DNA of 12,866 nt, taken from NCBI GenBank assembly GCA_020444765.1, contig JAGRHW010000061.1, positions 1 through 12,866 of the forward strand, given 5' to 3'. This document shows, one piece after another, positions 1 through 6,349 of the stretch. The first letter of the stretch is position 1. Each line of letters begins with the position of its first letter. Under the pieces are notes generated by a model, which saw only the letters and a program-made list of their open reading frames with translations, searched no databases and was not told the DNA's origin. The position numbers were made by a program, and so were the translations under genes. Source of the stretch: Gammaproteobacteria bacterium. GTDB lineage: Bacteria; Pseudomonadota; Gammaproteobacteria; Granulosicoccales; Granulosicoccaceae.

Positions 1-1225
1 GGTGAGCGCCACATAACAGCAGGGCAGCCAGTGGATCGTCGCTACCGCTGAAACGCAATTCATCCAGCTTGAATAACGCAAGATCTGCACACATGCCGGT
101 GTCGATCCAGCCGACATCCTTCCTGCCAAGACAGGCTGCGGACCCCGTCGTCGCCCAGCGCAAGGCGTCGAGATGCGATACCTCGCTGGCGCCATAATGC
201 AAGCGTTGTAGTAAAAAGGCCTGACGGGCCTCCTGCACCAGATTCGAGCAATCATTCGACGCCGAGCCGTCGACACCGAGCCCCACCGCACAACCGGCCC
301 GTTCAAGCTCCAGGGTTCGACAGAATCCGGATGCCAGAACCATATTCGAACTGGCGCAATGACTGATTCCAACCCCTGCCCCGCCCAACCGGCGGATTTC
401 CTCGTCATTGAAATGAATACCGTGCGCCAGCCAGACATCCTCCGCCAGCCAGTCGACCCGTTCCAGATAGTCCACAGGACGTACACCGAACATGGACAGA
501 CAATAGGCGGTCTCGTCTTCGGTCTCAGCCAGATGTGTGTGCAGGCGCACCTGATGTTGTCTCGCCAGCCGGGCGGACTCGCGCATCAGTTCTTCGCTGA
601 CACTGAAGGGACTGCAGGGCGCCAGAGCGATCTGCATCGCACTGCCGTGCCGGCTATCGTGGTATTGCCGGATCACACGCTCACTGTCCCGCAGGATAGT
701 CTGTTCATCCTGAACCGTATTGCGCGGCGGCAGGCCGCCCTGATCCTCGCCCAGACTCATCGAGCCCCGGGTCAGGTTCGCGCGGATACCGGTGTTCTTT
801 ATGGCCTCGACCTGAACGTCCAGCGCATGCGGCACCCGCGACGGAAAAATATAATGATGATCGGCGGCCGTGGTACATCCGGACAACAATAATTCGGCCG
901 CCGCCAGCTGGCTGGAAACCGCGATCGCCTGCTCATCGAGCCGCGCCCAGACCGGATACAGACTTTTCAGCCAAGGAAACAGTTTCTTGTTCAGCGCCTT
1001 GGAGAAAGCGCGTGTCAGGGTTTGATAGAAATGATGATGCGTGTTGATCAACCCGGGCAGCACGACGTGTCGTGAAGCATCGAACACACGAGAGCAGGAA
1101 AGGATCGGCCGTTGTCCGGCCGGAATGATTTCAACGATAGTGCCGCTTTCGACGACAAGGCCGCCGCCGGCATCCATGCCGGGCGGCACCAGAATCGCAA
1201 GTGGATGTTTGATCCAGATGCGCAC
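1..1225 (-). CDS. 8-oxoguanine deaminase-type amidohydrolase (C-terminus beyond window edge)
   Basis: The reading frame is open from a GTG at 1223-1225 to the window edge and gives 408 residues, so roughly the last 40 of a typical ~450-residue family member are missing. It is a TIM-barrel metal-dependent deaminase of the amidohydrolase superfamily. Visible are NTHHHFYQ (residues 61-68, HxH metal ligands H63/H65), HTHLAE (229-234, metal His plus proton-shuttling Glu), SHCASSN (288-294) and GVDGSASND (317-325, metal-binding Asp). The stretches TRGSMSLGEDQGGLPP and LAPCSPFSVSEELMRESA closely resemble the Pseudomonas 8-oxoguanine deaminase as I remember it, which converts 8-oxoguanine to urate and ammonia. 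Guanine, isocytosine or triazine-type substrates remain possible. The gene begins 17 bp after the binding-protein stop codon, so the two are probably cotranscribed. The GTG start is chosen because no better in-frame start lies upstream; its only SD-like sequence (AGGA) is distant. Confidence 0.85.
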   Translation of the reverse strand, partial: MRIWIKHPLAILVPPGMDAGGGLVVESGTIVEIIPAGQRPILSCSRVFDASRHVVLPGLINTHHHFYQTLTRAFSKALNKKLFPWLKSLYPVWARLDEQAIAVSSQLAAAELLLSGCTTAADHHYIFPSRVPHALDVQVEAIKNTGIRANLTRGSMSLGEDQGGLPPRNTVQDEQTILRDSERVIRQYHDSRHGSAMQIALAPCSPFSVSEELMRESARLARQHQVRLHTHLAETEDETAYCLSMFGVRPVDYLERVDWLAEDVWLAHGIHFNDEEIRRLGGAGVGISHCASSNMVLASGFCRTLELERAGCAVGLGVDGSASNDCSNLVQEARQAFLLQRLHYGASEVSHLDALRWATTGSAACLGRKDVGWIDTGMCADLALFKLDELRFSGSDDPLAALLLCGAH

Positions 1226-1242
1226 GGACGGGCCGTTACGTC

Positions 1243-2328
1243 CTATTTGGGCAGACTCCCCTGCACGCCTTCGACATACCAGTCCATCTTCAGCAGGTCT
1301 TCGTCCGACATAACCGCACCCTCAGCAACGACTTCCTCACCAGCCTGGTTTTTTATCGGTCCCTGGAACGGGTGCCAGCTGCCGTCGACGATCGACGCCT
1401 TGACCTTGTCCGCGGCTTCCCGGACGTCCGCAGGAACATCCTCACCATAAGGCGCGAGCACCACCATACCGTCCTTGATGCCGCTCCAGGTATCGCCGCT
1501 GGTCCAGCTGCCATCAATCACGCCTTTGGTTTTTTGAATATAGTAAGGGCTCCATTCATCGACGATCGCCGTCAGTTGTGCCTTCGGCGCAAACTTGCTC
1601 ATATCAGAAGCCTGACCGAAGCCGTGCACGCCGCGCTGCTCGGCAACCTGCAGGGGCGCCGCCGAATCGGTATGCTGGGTCAGAATATCCGCGCCCTGAT
1701 CAATCAGCGCCTTGGCCGCATCACCTTCCTTGCCCGGGTCGTACCAGCTGTTGACCCAGATGATTTTCAGCTGCGCCTGCGGATTGACCTTGCGCATGGC
1801 AATGCTGAAGGCATTAATACCCCTAACGACTTCCGGAATCGGAAACGAGGCAATATAGCCAACCACATTGGACTTGGTCATCAGGCCTGCTATCGTACCG
1901 ATTACTGCCCGGCCCTCATAGAAGCGTCCGGAATAGGTGGCAACATTCTCGGTCTGCTTGTAACCTGTCGCATGCTCGAACTTGACGTCCGGAAACTGTT
2001 TGGCAACCTTGACGGTCGGGTTCATGTAACCAAACGACGTGGTAAACACCAGATCATGACTGGAGGCGAGTTTTCGGATTACCCGCTCGGCATCGGCTCC
2101 TTCGGCAACGCTCTCGACATAGGTCGTGGACACCTTGTCGCTGAGTTCTTTTTCCAGCGACTGTCTTGCGACATCATGGCGGTATGTCCAGCCATGGTCG
2201 CCAACCGGTCCGACATAGACAAAACCGACTTTTACCGGGTCTTCGGCATACACGGCAGAAGCCAGCAACAGGGGGATGAAGGCCGCCGTAAACAACACTG
2301 CTGCCTTTCGGGAGAAACGTTTCAACAT
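1243..2328 (-). CDS. BMP-family ABC transporter substrate-binding protein (purine/nucleoside type)
   Basis: A periplasmic binding protein of 361 residues in the basic membrane protein (BMP/PnrA-like) family, the solute receptor of nucleoside or purine ABC importers. The N-terminus is a clear signal peptide: basic MLKRFSRK, a hydrophobic core, and probable cleavage after SAVYA (residue 28); no lipobox cysteine is seen. Family hallmarks are GPVGDHGWTYRHD (40-52), FTTSFGYMNP (95-104) and WVNSWYDPGKEGDAAKALID (191-210) followed by GADILTQHTDS (212-222). The start at 2328 is preferred over an ATG 54 bases upstream because GGAG sits 7 bases before it and the signal peptide then begins correctly. 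Its partners, an ATPase and two permeases, are encoded about 4 kb away on the same strand. The 8-oxoguanine deaminase-type gene directly downstream suggests an oxidised or ordinary purine base or nucleoside as ligand; this is inference. Confidence 0.9.
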   Translation of the reverse strand: MLKRFSRKAAVLFTAAFIPLLLASAVYAEDPVKVGFVYVGPVGDHGWTYRHDVARQSLEKELSDKVSTTYVESVAEGADAERVIRKLASSHDLVFTTSFGYMNPTVKVAKQFPDVKFEHATGYKQTENVATYSGRFYEGRAVIGTIAGLMTKSNVVGYIASFPIPEVVRGINAFSIAMRKVNPQAQLKIIWVNSWYDPGKEGDAAKALIDQGADILTQHTDSAAPLQVAEQRGVHGFGQASDMSKFAPKAQLTAIVDEWSPYYIQKTKGVIDGSWTSGDTWSGIKDGMVVLAPYGEDVPADVREAADKVKASIVDGSWHPFQGPIKNQAGEEVVAEGAVMSDEDLLKMDWYVEGVQGSLPK

Positions 2329-2351
2329 GGATTTACTCCGCACGGATGAAA

Positions 2352-2382
2352 AATATCCGGGCCAGTCTACCCGCTTTGTCAA
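2352..2382 (-). promoter_or_regulatory. Candidate promoter of the BMP binding-protein gene
   Basis: On the minus strand a perfect -35 hexamer TTGACA lies at 2377-2382. A -10-like GATATT lies at 2352-2357, with a long 19-base spacer. It is placed 24 bases upstream of the ATG at 2328. The -35 is embedded in TTTTGACAAAG, itself a short imperfect palindrome. The spacer length makes this a tentative call. Confidence 0.4.
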
Positions 2383-2394
2383 AACAAGAGAAGA

Positions 2395-2409
2395 CTGTCC
2401 GCCGGACAG
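2395..2409. repeat. 15-bp perfect palindrome (7+1+7) in divergent intergenic region
   Basis: CTGTCCG-C-CGGACAG is a perfect inverted repeat with a single central base. It lies 12 bases upstream of the candidate -35 of the BMP gene and between two divergently transcribed genes. This is a typical position for a repressor or activator operator acting on either gene. No specific regulator is recognised, and chance occurrence cannot be excluded. Confidence 0.45.
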
Positions 2410-2427
2410 GCTGCGAATTGTAAAAAA

Positions 2428-2433
2428 TATGAT
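2428..2433 (+). promoter_or_regulatory. Possible -10 element for the DHp-REC gene
   Basis: TATGAT on the plus strand, about 146 bases upstream of the ATG at 2580, in an AT-rich stretch (2416-2456). No good -35 hexamer is present at standard spacing, so this is weak. The remaining intergenic sequence 2434-2579 shows no other recognisable signal and no strong Shine-Dalgarno sequence before the start. Confidence 0.25.
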
Positions 2434-2579
2434 AGAACTGAAAAATTTTCATAAACTACCGATCCAGGGCAACACCGATGTAATCCCGGATAATCCACGG
2501 CCAAGCGGTTTACTGCCTGGCAAGTCTTCGGAATCAGGATCTGTTTCGAACCTTTGATGCAGGAATTGCAACAAGCCAG

Positions 2580-3323
2580 ATGAGCGATAAAGAATCCACC
2601 CCCGACTACGATGAGCTGCTGAAACTCTCCGGCACACTCATTCACGAAATCCGCAGCCAGCTTTTTTGCCTGGGAATAAACGCAACGAGTCTGCAAATCT
2701 ACATGCCGGATCTGCTGGCCGCCTACACGCAGGCTAAAGCGGCCGGTCTCGACTTGCCAGCTATTGCCGACGATCATTTCGATGTTCTGCAAAATGCCGC
2801 CACGCATATCAGCGATCAGCTACTGGAACTTAACCACATACTCAACTCATTCCATGCATCGATTCGACCCAGCGATAAACAATCACCCGGGGATTACGAA
2901 GAGAATCACAATACCGGGACACAGCCGCGTGAAGTGCAGACCTCCACCCTGCGGATATTGCTGGTCGAGGACGAGGAAATACATCAGGATATCGCGCAAA
3001 GTGTTCTCGGATCGGCAAACTACAACTGCGACATTGCCCATAACGGCGTCGACGCCTTAGAGAAATTTTCCCGCAACGACTACGATCTTGTATTGATGGA
3101 TATGCATATGCCGGAGATGGACGGCATGCAGGTCGCCTCACAGATTCGCAACATGACATGCGAAAGACGGCATACCCCGATTATCGGTCTGTCCAATATC
3201 GAACCGCTCGACGGTGCGATGTTTTTCAGCGCCGGGTTCAACAAATTCATGCTCAAACCCTTAAAGCTTGATGTCTTCGAGCAAACGCTGCTGCAACTGC
3301 TGAACCCGCATCGGAAAACCTAG
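2580..3323 (+). CDS. DHp-like domain fused to a response-regulator receiver domain (no kinase ATPase domain, no DNA-binding domain)
   Basis: A 247-residue soluble protein. Residues 12-93 are helical and resemble a histidine-kinase dimerisation/phosphoacceptor domain: an H-box-like HEIRSQL (22-28), then IYMPDLLAAYTQAKAAGLDL (40-59) and a third helix around 66-93. This pattern recalls the DHp regions of CqsS/LqsS/PhcS-type quorum-sensing kinases, from memory. A polar linker (94-122) leads to a canonical receiver domain: acidic LVEDEE (128-133), phosphoacceptor D174 in LVLMDMHMPEMDG, switch S205 and K226 in MLKPL. There is no HATPase domain between the two and no output domain after the receiver, so it may act as a phosphorelay intermediate or single-domain-type regulator. 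The gene is convergent with the membrane histidine kinase and its last 63 bases overlap that gene. The receiver call is secure; the DHp call is inference. Confidence 0.85.
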   Translation: MSDKESTPDYDELLKLSGTLIHEIRSQLFCLGINATSLQIYMPDLLAAYTQAKAAGLDLPAIADDHFDVLQNAATHISDQLLELNHILNSFHASIRPSDKQSPGDYEENHNTGTQPREVQTSTLRILLVEDEEIHQDIAQSVLGSANYNCDIAHNGVDALEKFSRNDYDLVLMDMHMPEMDGMQVASQIRNMTCERRHTPIIGLSNIEPLDGAMFFSAGFNKFMLKPLKLDVFEQTLLQLLNPHRKT

Positions 3324-5303
3324 CTCAAACTGCAAGCCCCCGGCTGGTCGGCGATCCACTCTGATAGACGCACCGTGTTCGTCGGCGATCCGTTTGATGG
3401 TTCTCAGCCCCAAACCGTTGCCGTTAAGCTTGCTGCTGCCCGTTTTCGTCCAGACCGAAGATAATTGCTGATCACTCATGCCAACGCCGTTATCGCTGAA
3501 ACGAATCCATACATGCTCGGCGGACTCCCCGCCCTCGACCAGAACCTCGAGCGGCTTACCGGGCGGTCTGGCCTCGACCGTGTTTTTAATCAGGTTGATA
3601 AACAAAATCTTCAGATCGTTGCTGTCGCCGACCACATTCGACATCTCGCTGAAATGATATTCGACATGATCAAGTTCCCGCTCGAACAACATCATGCACT
3701 CCTGTACCAGGGTTTGCAGATCGACCGGTTGCGTTTGCCTTTCACGCTGCCCGCGCAACACACTGCCCATGAGCGCGATCAACTGCGTTCCGCGTGCGAC
3801 CTGCTCCAGAATAATGCGCTGATGTTTGTCCCGGTCATAAAGTCTGTTCGACACCACGCCATCGATAATCGACAACGGCGCCTTGATGTCATGATTATAC
3901 TGGTTCATCAGCTCGATCATCGACATGGTCTTCTGTGCTTCACCGAGATCGTCCTTGAGCACGTCGTGCAGCAGGATCCGTGTGACGGTCGCCGGTAATT
4001 CCGAGATCAGCCATTCGAAAATCCTGATATCGTCATACCTGTAATAAGGCGTTTGATAAGACAACATCTGCCCCACATACAGGATGCCCACCAGCTGCTC
4101 CTGTTGAATCAGCGGGAAACAGGCGATAGCCCCTCGCTGTTGCAGCATTTTCTGCAATGCCGGCACCGCTTCGTCGATCATGATCAACTCAGGGTCGCCC
4201 GTCTGCAACTGGCTGATCGCTGCGGCATCGACTTGTTCCGCGGCCTCGCGGCTGCCGAGCTTGCGCATCAGAATGACTTCCTTCGTGGACTCATCCGTCA
4301 CGATGGATAATTCATAGTGATCGATGCGCATGATACGCAACAACAGATGGTCGAGTACCTTGAGCAGATCGGAGGCCTCGATACTGCGCTTGAAGGCATA
4401 ACGCGTGTCGCGCGTGACCGTATAGACGTCGTAGCCGCGGGACAACATCAGGCGCTTCGCACTGGGGCGAACCAGCCGCAGCATCACCGGATACAGCTCC
4501 AGCACGATAAACAACAGGAGAAAACCCAGCAATTTACTGCTGACCGAAGGCACGCTGTTATCGATGTATTCAATCGCGGAAAAGAAAAGGCTGACCAGCA
4601 CACCCAGTACCAGCACCCGTGAGAACAGCGAACTCAGGGCCGAACTGACGTCGGTCAGGTGATGATTAATCGTGGCATACAGCAAAACGCTGACAAACAC
4701 CATATTTGCCAGCGCACCGACCACTTTCGACAAATAGGCGCCGTAAGCCACCAGATAAATACTCAAGCCACCCAGGCTGAAAATCAGGCCGAGTGAAATC
4801 AGCAGCCATTTGATACGTCGCTTTTCGCGCTGCGGAACCTTGCGGTAACTCCCGATGCCGAGGCCGATCGAGCTGAACAGCATATAGAGAAAAAGGCCGA
4901 TAAAGGCATAGAAAACGGCATCCGGCTGAGGCAGATAACCATCTTCGGCAAAGTGCAATACGGACGGCAAAACCGTGTTGTTAAGCAAACCCAGCGCAGC
5001 GGCGGTAGCAAAGCCTGGCAGCAGAACCAACACAAAGAATTTGGCGGATTGACTACCACAGGTACGCCAGGTCAACAAAGCCAGAAAGACCGGCGCGAAA
5101 AACATGCCGATCCGGGTCAAATGAAACAGGGGATTCAGGAGGTCAACGTCCCGAACGACAGTCAGTAAAAACAGCTCGGTTTGCCAAAGTCCCAAGCTGA
5201 ACACAAAAACCGCCAGCGCCAGTGCTGACGGGTTATTGCGTTTGGATAAGGCGATCAGTCCTACGATCAGATCGACAACAACAGTTGCAAGAAACGGTAT
5301 CAT
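3261..5303 (-). CDS. Polytopic membrane sensor histidine kinase with GAF-like region
   Basis: A 680-residue kinase. Residues 1-278 hold about eight or nine hydrophobic segments (near 3-19, 28-50, 61-79, 88-107, 129-151, 165-191, 194-212, 226-246, 256-278), a multi-pass sensor module of the sort used for small or lipophilic ligands. Residues about 300-440 look like a GAF domain (FPLIQQEQLVGILYVGQ at 396-412). The H-box is NQYNHDIKAPLSII with phosphoacceptor H471. The catalytic ATPase domain shows the N-box FINLIKNTVEA (568-578), G1 DNGVGM (604-609) and G2 GNGLGL (628-633). There is no receiver domain. The architecture resembles PrsK-type exosortase-associated kinases, although the H-box differs from what I recall for PrsK. 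It lies 194 bp downstream of the acyltransferase on the same strand and overlaps the convergent receiver gene, so that protein is its likely partner. The start at 5303 lacks a strong Shine-Dalgarno sequence. Confidence 0.92.
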   Translation of the reverse strand: MIPFLATVVVDLIVGLIALSKRNNPSALALAVFVFSLGLWQTELFLLTVVRDVDLLNPLFHLTRIGMFFAPVFLALLTWRTCGSQSAKFFVLVLLPGFATAAALGLLNNTVLPSVLHFAEDGYLPQPDAVFYAFIGLFLYMLFSSIGLGIGSYRKVPQREKRRIKWLLISLGLIFSLGGLSIYLVAYGAYLSKVVGALANMVFVSVLLYATINHHLTDVSSALSSLFSRVLVLGVLVSLFFSAIEYIDNSVPSVSSKLLGFLLLFIVLELYPVMLRLVRPSAKRLMLSRGYDVYTVTRDTRYAFKRSIEASDLLKVLDHLLLRIMRIDHYELSIVTDESTKEVILMRKLGSREAAEQVDAAAISQLQTGDPELIMIDEAVPALQKMLQQRGAIACFPLIQQEQLVGILYVGQMLSYQTPYYRYDDIRIFEWLISELPATVTRILLHDVLKDDLGEAQKTMSMIELMNQYNHDIKAPLSIIDGVVSNRLYDRDKHQRIILEQVARGTQLIALMGSVLRGQRERQTQPVDLQTLVQECMMLFERELDHVEYHFSEMSNVVGDSNDLKILFINLIKNTVEARPPGKPLEVLVEGGESAEHVWIRFSDNGVGMSDQQLSSVWTKTGSSKLNGNGLGLRTIKRIADEHGASIRVDRRPAGGLQFELGFPMRVQQLQQRLLEDIKL

Positions 5304-5497
5304 GCCACGCGATTATTCCCTTATTCCAGTCCGATTGAACCCCCTATGTACTACGTCTTACCGCCCGTACACGCTACTCGCACATTTTTGTTGTATTGTT
5401 TCTCTTGATAATAAAGCCCACTTCCCGGCATCTCGTCCTGGCCGGTCGTCGATATTGATTATCCTTTTTTCAGCTCCTCGTGTCGACTGATCTGCAA
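5304..5497. other. Intergenic gap between acyltransferase and kinase genes
   Basis: A 194-bp non-coding stretch. It has neither a convincing rho-independent terminator for the acyltransferase nor a clear consensus promoter for the kinase. It is long enough for the kinase to have its own promoter, so cotranscription of the two genes is possible but not shown. Confidence 0.4.
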
Positions 5498-6139
5498 TCA
5501 GGCAGCAGCCTTGATCTCTGTACGGGTTTTACTCCAAATGAACTCTTTCAGCGCATCCATATTATAACAGGCCAGCAGCACGGTTTTAAACTTCAAATGC
5601 GGATAAGCCTTTATGTCGGAAACCGCCGAGAAATAAAGCATTTTGTAAAACTTGATATGCGACGGTCTGACCGCGACAACAATGCGGTCAGCACCGGTCT
5701 CGAATGCCGTATCGACGATATTCCGGTACATATTGAAGCGGGCCCTGATCCCGCCACGGCGCTGAAACTCCGGCGCCACGACGAATTTATTCGCTTCGAC
5801 AAACGGCTTGTCATACCCGACTTCCTCTCGTAATTCCCGATCAAAGATTTCCATGACAGGTACGTCGAGTCCTTGGCGCGGATCATAGACACAGGCACGA
5901 ATGGAACCCACCAACTCCTGACCGCAATAGGTCAGCCACGAGCGGCAATTCTCGGTTTTGTCGAATTCATCGAAAAAACGCCGGGTGTCATTCGGCTCGA
6001 TATAGTCTTCCGCGACATAGGCGCGGTAACGCAAGGCAAAAACCTGGTCAAGCAAGCTGCCTTCGGCCAGCACGCTGGTATAGTCTTTCGCCGTATCCCG
6101 CCGGTCATGCTGGAACTGATTATCAACAGAGCTTTTCAT
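5498..6139 (-). CDS. LuxI/FeeM-like GNAT N-acyltransferase (putative acyl-signal or N-acyl amino acid synthase)
   Basis: A 213-residue soluble protein of the GNAT fold. The N-terminal RYRAYVAEDYIEP (38-50) with a following acidic FFDEFD (55-60) corresponds to the conserved R-x-x-x-F/Y region of autoinducer synthases and FeeM-type N-acyl amino acid synthases. VGSIRACVYDP (77-87) matches the central strand. EANKFVVAPEFQRRGG (115-130) combines the conserved Glu strand with the acyl-donor-binding turn. Known relatives use acyl-ACP to acylate an amino-group acceptor; exosortase-associated acyltransferases belong to the same superfamily. Which acceptor this enzyme uses cannot be told from sequence. 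The start at 6139 is well supported by AGGAAG eight bases upstream. Its neighbours, a multi-pass histidine kinase and a receiver protein, make a role in producing or modifying a signal plausible, but membrane-lipid or N-acyl amino acid synthesis is an alternative. Confidence 0.8.
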   Translation of the reverse strand: MKSSVDNQFQHDRRDTAKDYTSVLAEGSLLDQVFALRYRAYVAEDYIEPNDTRRFFDEFDKTENCRSWLTYCGQELVGSIRACVYDPRQGLDVPVMEIFDRELREEVGYDKPFVEANKFVVAPEFQRRGGIRARFNMYRNIVDTAFETGADRIVVAVRPSHIKFYKMLYFSAVSDIKAYPHLKFKTVLLACYNMDALKEFIWSKTRTEIKAAA

Positions 6140-6157
6140 AATTTTGACTTCCTGAAA

Positions 6158-6174
6158 AATAGAAAATTTCTATT
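6158..6174. repeat. 17-bp perfect palindrome (8+1+8) before the acyltransferase ribosome-binding site
   Basis: AATAGAAA-A-TTTCTATT on the plus strand is a perfect inverted repeat. On the acyltransferase transcript it would form an AT-rich stem-loop ending about 10 bases before the AGGAAG Shine-Dalgarno sequence. It could be a protein-binding operator or an mRNA structure near the ribosome-binding site. The high AT content raises the chance of coincidence. Confidence 0.45.
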
Positions 6175-6189
6175 AATCAAGCATTTATT

Positions 6190-6213
6190 CAGCCAGTTTT
6201 AAAAAACTGACTG
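6190..6213. repeat. 24-bp near-perfect inverted repeat overlapping the candidate acyltransferase promoter
   Basis: Arms of 11 bases (cagccagtttt and aaaactgactg) flank two central bases, with a single mismatch between arms. The repeat covers the candidate -10 element and much of the spacer, a placement expected for a repressor or autoregulatory operator. It does not match a specific operator consensus that I can name. Confidence 0.5.
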
Positions 6214-6226
6214 ATACACGGGTCAA
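6198..6226 (-). promoter_or_regulatory. Candidate promoter of the acyltransferase gene
   Basis: On the minus strand TTGACC (6221-6226) and TTTAAA (6198-6203) are separated by exactly 17 bases, about 60 bases upstream of the ATG at 6139. This is a reasonable sigma-70-type match. It coincides with the 24-bp inverted repeat. Confidence 0.45.
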
Positions 6227-6349
6227 AATTCGGAAAAACAAACAGAATCAGCCGGCAAGTTTGTGCGGCCGGTCAATATTTAAGAAACCCTCAGACAGAG
6301 CGAAGCCGCCCCCGGACCGGGGCAGACTCAGGTGTCGTTATTGGGCAAC

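Larger units (their letters stand above)
6140..6349. other. Intergenic region between transporter operon end and acyltransferase
   Basis: This 210-bp gap separates the last permease from the acyltransferase on the same strand. The left half holds the candidate promoter and two palindromes listed separately. The right half, next to the permease stop, has GC-rich hairpins on the minus strand: CCCCGG-T-CCGGGG near 6313-6325, and CCGGC...GCCGG near 6251-6271 followed some 12 bases later by TTTGTTTTT. The second might be a weak rho-independent terminator separating the two units, but the T-run is too distant to be confident. Confidence 0.35.

Noticed and set aside
359..892. Plus-strand open frame of 177 residues
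   Set aside because: It lies opposite the 8-oxoguanine deaminase-type gene, whose metal-binding motifs are all in the minus frame.
1372..2349. Long open frame on the plus strand opposite the BMP gene (325 residues)
   Set aside because: It is fully antisense to a gene with a signal peptide and clear family motifs. Its translation shows no recognisable domain and is rich in His/Arg as expected of a shadow frame.
2329..2579. Purine riboswitch upstream of the BMP gene
   Set aside because: I looked on the minus strand for the three-way junction core and conserved loops of purine aptamers and did not see them; the likely leader after the candidate promoter is also too short.
2379..2807. Minus-strand open frame across the BMP/DHp-REC intergenic region
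   Set aside because: It overlaps the conserved receiver-protein N-terminus and the promoter region, and the translation resembles no family.
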